A DNA stretch of 9,381 nucleotides from an uncultured Bacteriovorax sp. (GTDB lineage: Bacteria > Bdellovibrionota > Bacteriovoracia > Bacteriovoracales > Bacteriovoracaceae), in assembly GCA_946480715.1 (NCBI GenBank), contig CAMLKK010000074.1, forward strand, positions 1 through 9,381. The letters are read 5' to 3'. The notes beneath the pieces were generated by a model. It made no database searches, was not told where the DNA came from, and worked only from the letters and a program-made list of their open reading frames with translations. The position numbers and the translations under genes are program-made. Position 1 is the first letter of the stretch; every line of letters begins with the position of its first letter. Below are positions 5,565 through 9,381 of this stretch, in pieces.

Positions 5565-6452
5565 CTAAATGCGACGGTAATTCTTATACTCACCCAAACG
5601 AAAGCCGGTCACGGCCTCAATCGCGTCTGTAAATACAAGTCCTGGCACATTCCAATCAAGGGTAAGTGGTAAAGACATGAGATCCATTGGATTGCGGTTT
5701 TTTTCAATCCAGTCTTTCATGACTTTAGGATGAGTTTTCTTGAATTTGCGAAGACCCCAATTGCGCTCGTATTTAAATGATTTTGCCCGCTCTTGTTCAA
5801 CATCACCGTGATAAAACGTATCGAAGACTTTAACTTTCTTTTTCATCACTTGCTCAGCTCTTGCCCAGCCGTAGTGAAAAATTCGAGCATCGATTAAACG
5901 TGCGTGGATTTTGGTATCATTTGCGTGACGGAAGCCCTGAGCATCCAACCACGACTTTATGCCTTTGTGGTTTCTAATGAAGCGTACTTCACGGCGATAG
6001 AGGTTACGAGTGTATTTAAACGTGTCTACATTCCCATAGAAGTGCATGTAATTGAAGATAAGACCATCGATGGCCTTATTTTGCTCCATCGCCTCTACAC
6101 CTTTTAAAATGATCGGAAGATCATCTTCATGAATGCATTCGTCACCTTGAATGTACTGGCAGTAATCGCCTGTACAATGTGAGAGAGCAATGTTCGTTTG
6201 TTGTGAGAGAATAAGTCCGCTTTTTTGAATCGTTGGGTCCCACCAGCTTTTAACAAATTTATATTTGGGAGCTGTGAGGTTCTTCGTAAGATAGTCCCAG
6301 GTGCCGTCGTCTTCCGTGCATTCAACGTTATTGAATCCAACATTGATAATGACTTCGTCGCAGATGGACTCTATCGAAAGCACACTCTCGAGAATGGGAT
6401 ACCCGAGAGTGAGACCGTTTTTTATGAAAGTAAAACCAGAAATTTTAGGCAT
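5565..6452 (-). CDS. Family-2-like (GT-A) glycosyltransferase
   Basis: A 295-residue cytoplasmic protein. The opening SGFTFIKNGLTLGYPILESVLS (4-25) followed by CDEVIINVG (31-39) is the first beta-alpha-beta unit of GT-A glycosyltransferases. YIQGDECIHEDD (100-111) sits where family members carry the metal/nucleotide-sugar motif of the form LQADExxHEDD, so Asp104 and Glu105 are probable metal or donor contacts. RYRR-like basic stretches and FHYGWAR (192-198) follow, as in related proteins. No signal peptide or TM helix is visible. Substrate is unknown. The ATG lies 8 nt after the stop of the small secreted protein, with only a weak GAG at 11-nt distance as a Shine-Dalgarno, so translation is probably coupled to the upstream gene. 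It looks like the last gene of the lpd-E2 transcription unit. Its stop is TAG at 5565-5567. Confidence 0.85.
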   Translation of the reverse strand: MPKISGFTFIKNGLTLGYPILESVLSIESICDEVIINVGFNNVECTEDDGTWDYLTKNLTAPKYKFVKSWWDPTIQKSGLILSQQTNIALSHCTGDYCQYIQGDECIHEDDLPIILKGVEAMEQNKAIDGLIFNYMHFYGNVDTFKYTRNLYRREVRFIRNHKGIKSWLDAQGFRHANDTKIHARLIDARIFHYGWARAEQVMKKKVKVFDTFYHGDVEQERAKSFKYERNWGLRKFKKTHPKVMKDWIEKNRNPMDLMSLPLTLDWNVPGLVFTDAIEAVTGFRLGEYKNYRRI

Positions 6453-6460
6453 CTAAAAAA

Positions 6461-6760
6461 TTACTCAGCACTGTCACATTCAAAGTGTGGAGTCGCTTTA
6501 CGAACCGGAAGTCCGCGCGAATCTTCAACCAGAATTGAAACAGATGAATCAGCCGCAATTGTTGTTGTTCCCCAGCTTACGTGACGGTCAACAAGAGAAG
6601 TTCTCCAGTTGATTTTATAGTCGCACTCAAGGTTCATACCTGAAGTGTTTGTAGCTGTAACAATAGCTTTTCCATCTTGAAGTTTTGTTTCAATCGTAAG
6701 CATTGTGTTTGCGTACAAACTAGCTGAGAAAAAGAATCCTAATACTAAAACTTTTTTCAT
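6461..6760 (-). CDS. Small secreted protein of unknown function
   Basis: A 99-residue protein starting with a clear Sec signal peptide (MKKVLVLGFFFSASLYA, cleavage after Ala17). The mature 82 residues alternate hydrophobic and polar residues (MLTIETKLQDGKAIVTATN), as in a small beta-sandwich. Two cysteines, Cys46 and Cys95, could form one disulfide near the ends of the fold. ATNTSGMNLECDYKINWRT has the look of small exported immunoglobulin-like domains common in Proteobacteria, but I cannot name a family. Translation is well supported: AGGGAG (6771-6766) lies 5 nt before the ATG. It begins 13 nt after the E2 stop and ends 8 nt before the glycosyltransferase, so it is embedded in a metabolic operon where an exported protein is unexpected. 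No function is proposed. Confidence 0.8.
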   Translation of the reverse strand: MKKVLVLGFFFSASLYANTMLTIETKLQDGKAIVTATNTSGMNLECDYKINWRTSLVDRHVSWGTTTIAADSSVSILVEDSRGLPVRKATPHFECDSAE

Positions 6761-6773
6761 ATATGCTCCCTAA

Positions 6774-8078
6774 TTAAAATAAAGCTGACGGGTCCATCGT
6801 CTGAAGAGTGTTGATTACGTGACGAAGGAATTTTGAACCAACTTCACCATCAATAATTCTGTGATCGTAAGTATGAGTTGCATACATCATCTGACGGATA
6901 GCGATTGCATCGTCTTTAGTTACGACTGGACGTTTTGCAATAGTACCCACGCAGAAGATCGCCACTTGCGGTTGAAGGATAACTGGAGTTGCAGCCAGAA
7001 TTCCGAATGAACCGTTGTTTGTGAACGTGTATGTTCCACCTGAAAGATCATCCATCGTTAATTTTTTGTTACGAGCTTTATTAACAAGCACGTCTAGAGC
7101 GCGAGCGATTCCACGGATGTTTAAGTTATCAGCACCTTTAATAACTGGAACAACAAGACCATTTCCTGGAACAGCAACTGCACATCCAAGGTTGATGTCT
7201 TTTTTGTAAACAACGTTATCACCATCGATAGATGAATTTACGATTGGGAATTCTTTAAGCGCTTGCACTAGAGCGTATAGAATGAAGTGAGTGTAAGTAA
7301 GTGCGAAACCTTCTTCTTTCTCGAATTGTTTTTTGAACGACTCGCGGAACTTCACTAGGTTTGTCATATCGACTTCGTCGATTGAGTTTACGTGTGGAGA
7401 AGTAAGCTTAGACGCTTGCATGTTGCGAGCGATTGCTTTTCTCATGTTGTCCATAGGAACGATTTCTACGCGCTCGCCTTTTCCGTAAGCTGGTACGAAT
7501 GGAGCTGGTGCTGATGGAGCTTTTGATTGTTGAGAAGCTGCTGGAGCGGCTCCACCTGATTTACGATTTGAAACATAGTTTTCGAAATCTGATTTATTGA
7601 TTCTTCCGCCTGCGCCTGTTCCTTTAACAGATGATAATTCAGCAAGCGAAACACCTGCATCTTTTGCCATTGCTTTTACCAGCGGAGTGAAGAAACGATC
7701 GTCAGCTTCTGTAGGAGCTGCAGCTGGTTTTGCTACTTCAGTTTTAGGGAACTCAACACCTTTTTCAACGGCTGCTTTAGTTGGAACTTCAGACTTTGCT
7801 GGAGTTGCAGATGATCCGCCAGTGCTCGCTTTTGCATTTTCGTCATCATCGATGATCGCGATTAGTTTTTGTACATCAACTGTGTCGCCTTCTTTGTAAA
7901 GAAGTTCAACAATCACTCCACCAACTGGTGAAGGAATTTCTGATTCTACTTTATCAGTAGAAATTTCAAGTAGGATTTCATCCAGAGCGATTTTCTCACC
8001 TGGTTGTTTGTGCCACTTAGTAATTGTTCCAGTCGTGATCGACTCTCCCATTTGGGGCATTACGATTTCGTGTTTCAT
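6774..8078 (-). CDS. 2-oxoacid dehydrogenase complex E2 (dihydrolipoamide acyltransferase)
   Basis: A 434-residue E2 core subunit that moves the acyl group from E1-loaded lipoamide to CoA. Domains in order: one lipoyl domain (1-77) with lipoylated Lys43 in STDKVESEI; an Ala/Pro-rich linker (about 80-127); a peripheral-subunit-binding domain (about 129-168, FFTPLVKAMAKDAGVSLAEL to GRINKSDFENYV); a second Ala/Pro linker; and the catalytic domain (about 204-434). The active-site motif YDHRIIDGE carries catalytic His406 and Asp410. TNNGSFGI and MDNMRKAIARNM resemble branched-chain 2-oxoacid E2 proteins as much as pyruvate ones, so the substrate is left open; a succinyltransferase is less likely. 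AAGGAG 8 nt upstream supports the ATG at 8078. It follows lpd by 23 nt; E3 binding through the PSBD fits that pairing. Confidence 0.95.
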   Translation of the reverse strand: MKHEIVMPQMGESITTGTITKWHKQPGEKIALDEILLEISTDKVESEIPSPVGGVIVELLYKEGDTVDVQKLIAIIDDDENAKASTGGSSATPAKSEVPTKAAVEKGVEFPKTEVAKPAAAPTEADDRFFTPLVKAMAKDAGVSLAELSSVKGTGAGGRINKSDFENYVSNRKSGGAAPAASQQSKAPSAPAPFVPAYGKGERVEIVPMDNMRKAIARNMQASKLTSPHVNSIDEVDMTNLVKFRESFKKQFEKEEGFALTYTHFILYALVQALKEFPIVNSSIDGDNVVYKKDINLGCAVAVPGNGLVVPVIKGADNLNIRGIARALDVLVNKARNKKLTMDDLSGGTYTFTNNGSFGILAATPVILQPQVAIFCVGTIAKRPVVTKDDAIAIRQMMYATHTYDHRIIDGEVGSKFLRHVINTLQTMDPSALF

Positions 8079-8101
8079 ATATCAGTCTCCTTAAAATTCA
8101 A

Positions 8102-9381
8102 TTAAAAGTTTAAACTACGGCCTTTCGATGCAAGCACAGCTTCAGCAAGCCACTCGCCCAGTGTTGGGTGCGGGTGAACAGTCGCGAAGATTTCTTCGTC
8201 AATACCTTCCATTGTTTTGAACAATGTATATTCATGGATAAGCTCAGTCGCATGCGTTCCTACGATGTGAGCACCAAGCATCTCGCCGTGTTTGCCCATA
8301 AGAGTTTTTACGAAGCCTTCTTTTTCATTTGAAGCAACGGCTTTTCCGTTTGCCACGAAAGGAAGTTTTCCGACTTTGTATTCGATGCCTTTTGCTTTTA
8401 GTTCGCGCTCAGTATATCCAACGCTCGCTACTTGCGGCTGACAGTATGTACATCCTGGAATGTTCATTTTGTCGATCGCGTGCGGGTGTCCACCTGATAA
8501 GTGTTCAGCGGCCACTACACCTTCGTGAGAAGCTGCGTGAGCAAGAAGTGGTGGTCCCGATACATCTCCGATAGCATAGATGTTTGGAACGTTTGTTTGG
8601 TACATGTTATTAACGGCGATGAAACCTTTTTCAGTTTTAATGCCGATCGTCTCAAGACCGATGTTATCGATGTTTCCTGTCATACCAACGGCGATAAGAC
8701 CCATTTCGAATTTGTGTTCAGTTTCTTTTCCGCCAACTTTTTCGAAAATAGAAACATTGTTGCCGTTATTCACAGCACGCACGCCTTCAATTCCCAATGA
8801 CATTTTGATGCCATACTTTTTATACGCTTTTTCAACTTCGATTGAAGACTCTTCATCTTCAATTGGAAGTAGGTGTTTTTGTAGTTCGAAAATATGAACG
8901 TCAACTCCGAAAGCATTCCAGAAGTAAGCAAACTCAACTCCGATGGCGCCAGCTCCGATGATCCCGATTGATTTCGGAAGTGTTTCCATTTTAACCGCTT
9001 CCCAAGCGCCGATTAAACGTTTCCCATCATGCTCAAGGCCTGGGAAAGTTTTGTAGTGAGCACCAGTTGCGATGATCAAATTTTTAAACTCAAGCGTTTC
9101 AACAGCAGATGCTGTTTTCACTTCAAGAGATGTTTTTGATTTGATTTTTCCGAAGCCTTGGAAAACTTCGATTTTATTTTTCTTCATGAGGAATGCCACA
9201 CCTTTTGAGATGCGGTCTGAAATGCCAGAAGCACGTTTAACAGCTTGAGCGCCATCAAGGCCTTTTAGCTCAACGTTGATTCCAAGTTCTTTCATATCTG
9301 CCAGTTCATGAACTGAGTGAGCAGATTTCAAAACAGCTTTTGTTGGGATACATCCGCGGTTTAAACAAACGCCGCCCATTT
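8102..9381 (-). CDS. lpdA: Dihydrolipoamide dehydrogenase (E3), N-terminus off the window
   Basis: This FAD enzyme reoxidises dihydrolipoamide and reduces NAD+ for 2-oxoacid dehydrogenase complexes. The visible 425 residues begin at GGVCLNRGCIPTK, which contains the redox-active disulfide C-x4-C (Cys5 and Cys10 counting the ATG at 9379 as 1). That ATG is internal: the FAD-binding GxGxxG segment, roughly 35-45 residues, should precede it beyond the right edge. Also present are the NAD-binding GIIGAGAIGVEF (139-150), the second FAD motif AIGDVSG (269-275), and the C-terminal HPHPTLGEWLAE with catalytic His404 and Glu409. An unusual CTYC (310-313) lies just before QPQVASVGYTE. The E2 gene follows 23 nt downstream, so this E3 probably serves that complex; E1 genes may lie upstream. 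Confidence 0.96.
   Translation of the reverse strand, partial: MGGVCLNRGCIPTKAVLKSAHSVHELADMKELGINVELKGLDGAQAVKRASGISDRISKGVAFLMKKNKIEVFQGFGKIKSKTSLEVKTASAVETLEFKNLIIATGAHYKTFPGLEHDGKRLIGAWEAVKMETLPKSIGIIGAGAIGVEFAYFWNAFGVDVHIFELQKHLLPIEDEESSIEVEKAYKKYGIKMSLGIEGVRAVNNGNNVSIFEKVGGKETEHKFEMGLIAVGMTGNIDNIGLETIGIKTEKGFIAVNNMYQTNVPNIYAIGDVSGPPLLAHAASHEGVVAAEHLSGGHPHAIDKMNIPGCTYCQPQVASVGYTERELKAKGIEYKVGKLPFVANGKAVASNEKEGFVKTLMGKHGEMLGAHIVGTHATELIHEYTLFKTMEGIDEEIFATVHPHPTLGEWLAEAVLASKGRSLNF

Noticed and set aside
6453..6490. Terminator at the end of the small secreted protein gene (T6 after its stop)
   Set aside because: The only nearby stem (CACA/TGTG) is short and about 14 nt from the T tract, so no intrinsic terminator is supported.
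9377..9379. ATG as the true start of dihydrolipoamide dehydrogenase
   Set aside because: It falls immediately before the redox-active Cys motif, and the essential N-terminal FAD-binding segment would be missing; the gene continues off the window.

Overview
The window looks like chromosomal DNA from an AT-rich, Gram-negative-type bacterium. Three complete genes encode Sec-exported proteins. The envelope-type proteins, two secreted endonuclease I paralogs and overall gene style resemble the Bacteriovorax/Peredibacter/Bdellovibrio group (Bdellovibrionota). That assignment is inference from protein style only; no rRNA or other taxonomic marker is present. No mobile element, tRNA, rRNA or CRISPR array was seen, and no gene-free stretch exceeds about 300 bases.

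Plus-strand half (1-4158). A truncated gene encodes a striking Arg/Glu-rich protein in which a cysteine recurs every 8-11 residues (20 cysteines), followed by a beta-rich C-terminal region. It ends at a strong intrinsic terminator. Two tandem secreted nucleases of the endonuclease I (EndA/Vvn) family follow. The second uses a TTG start, and its Shine-Dalgarno sequence lies in one arm of a perfect 8-bp inverted repeat, so its translation may be controlled by RNA structure. After a second strong terminator comes a GT4-type glycosyltransferase. It has no Shine-Dalgarno and sits 7 nt downstream of an extended -10 element, which suggests a leaderless mRNA.

Minus-strand half (9381-4155). Read in transcription order, this holds dihydrolipoamide dehydrogenase (5' end off the window), a 2-oxoacid dehydrogenase E2 acyltransferase, a small secreted protein of unknown function, a family-2-like glycosyltransferase, and a seven-TM orphan sensor histidine kinase. 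The first four are closely spaced (23, 13 and 8 nt gaps) and are probably co-transcribed. The kinase probably has its own promoter. Its stop codon overlaps the stop of the convergent GT4 gene.

Working together: Lpd and E2 are two parts of one 2-oxoacid dehydrogenase complex, whose E1 genes probably lie beyond the right edge. The nucleases probably degrade extracellular or periplasmic DNA and RNA. The two glycosyltransferases suggest surface polysaccharide or glycoconjugate synthesis. The points most worth a second look are the Cys-ladder protein, the nuclease RBS hairpin, and the two probable leaderless genes.
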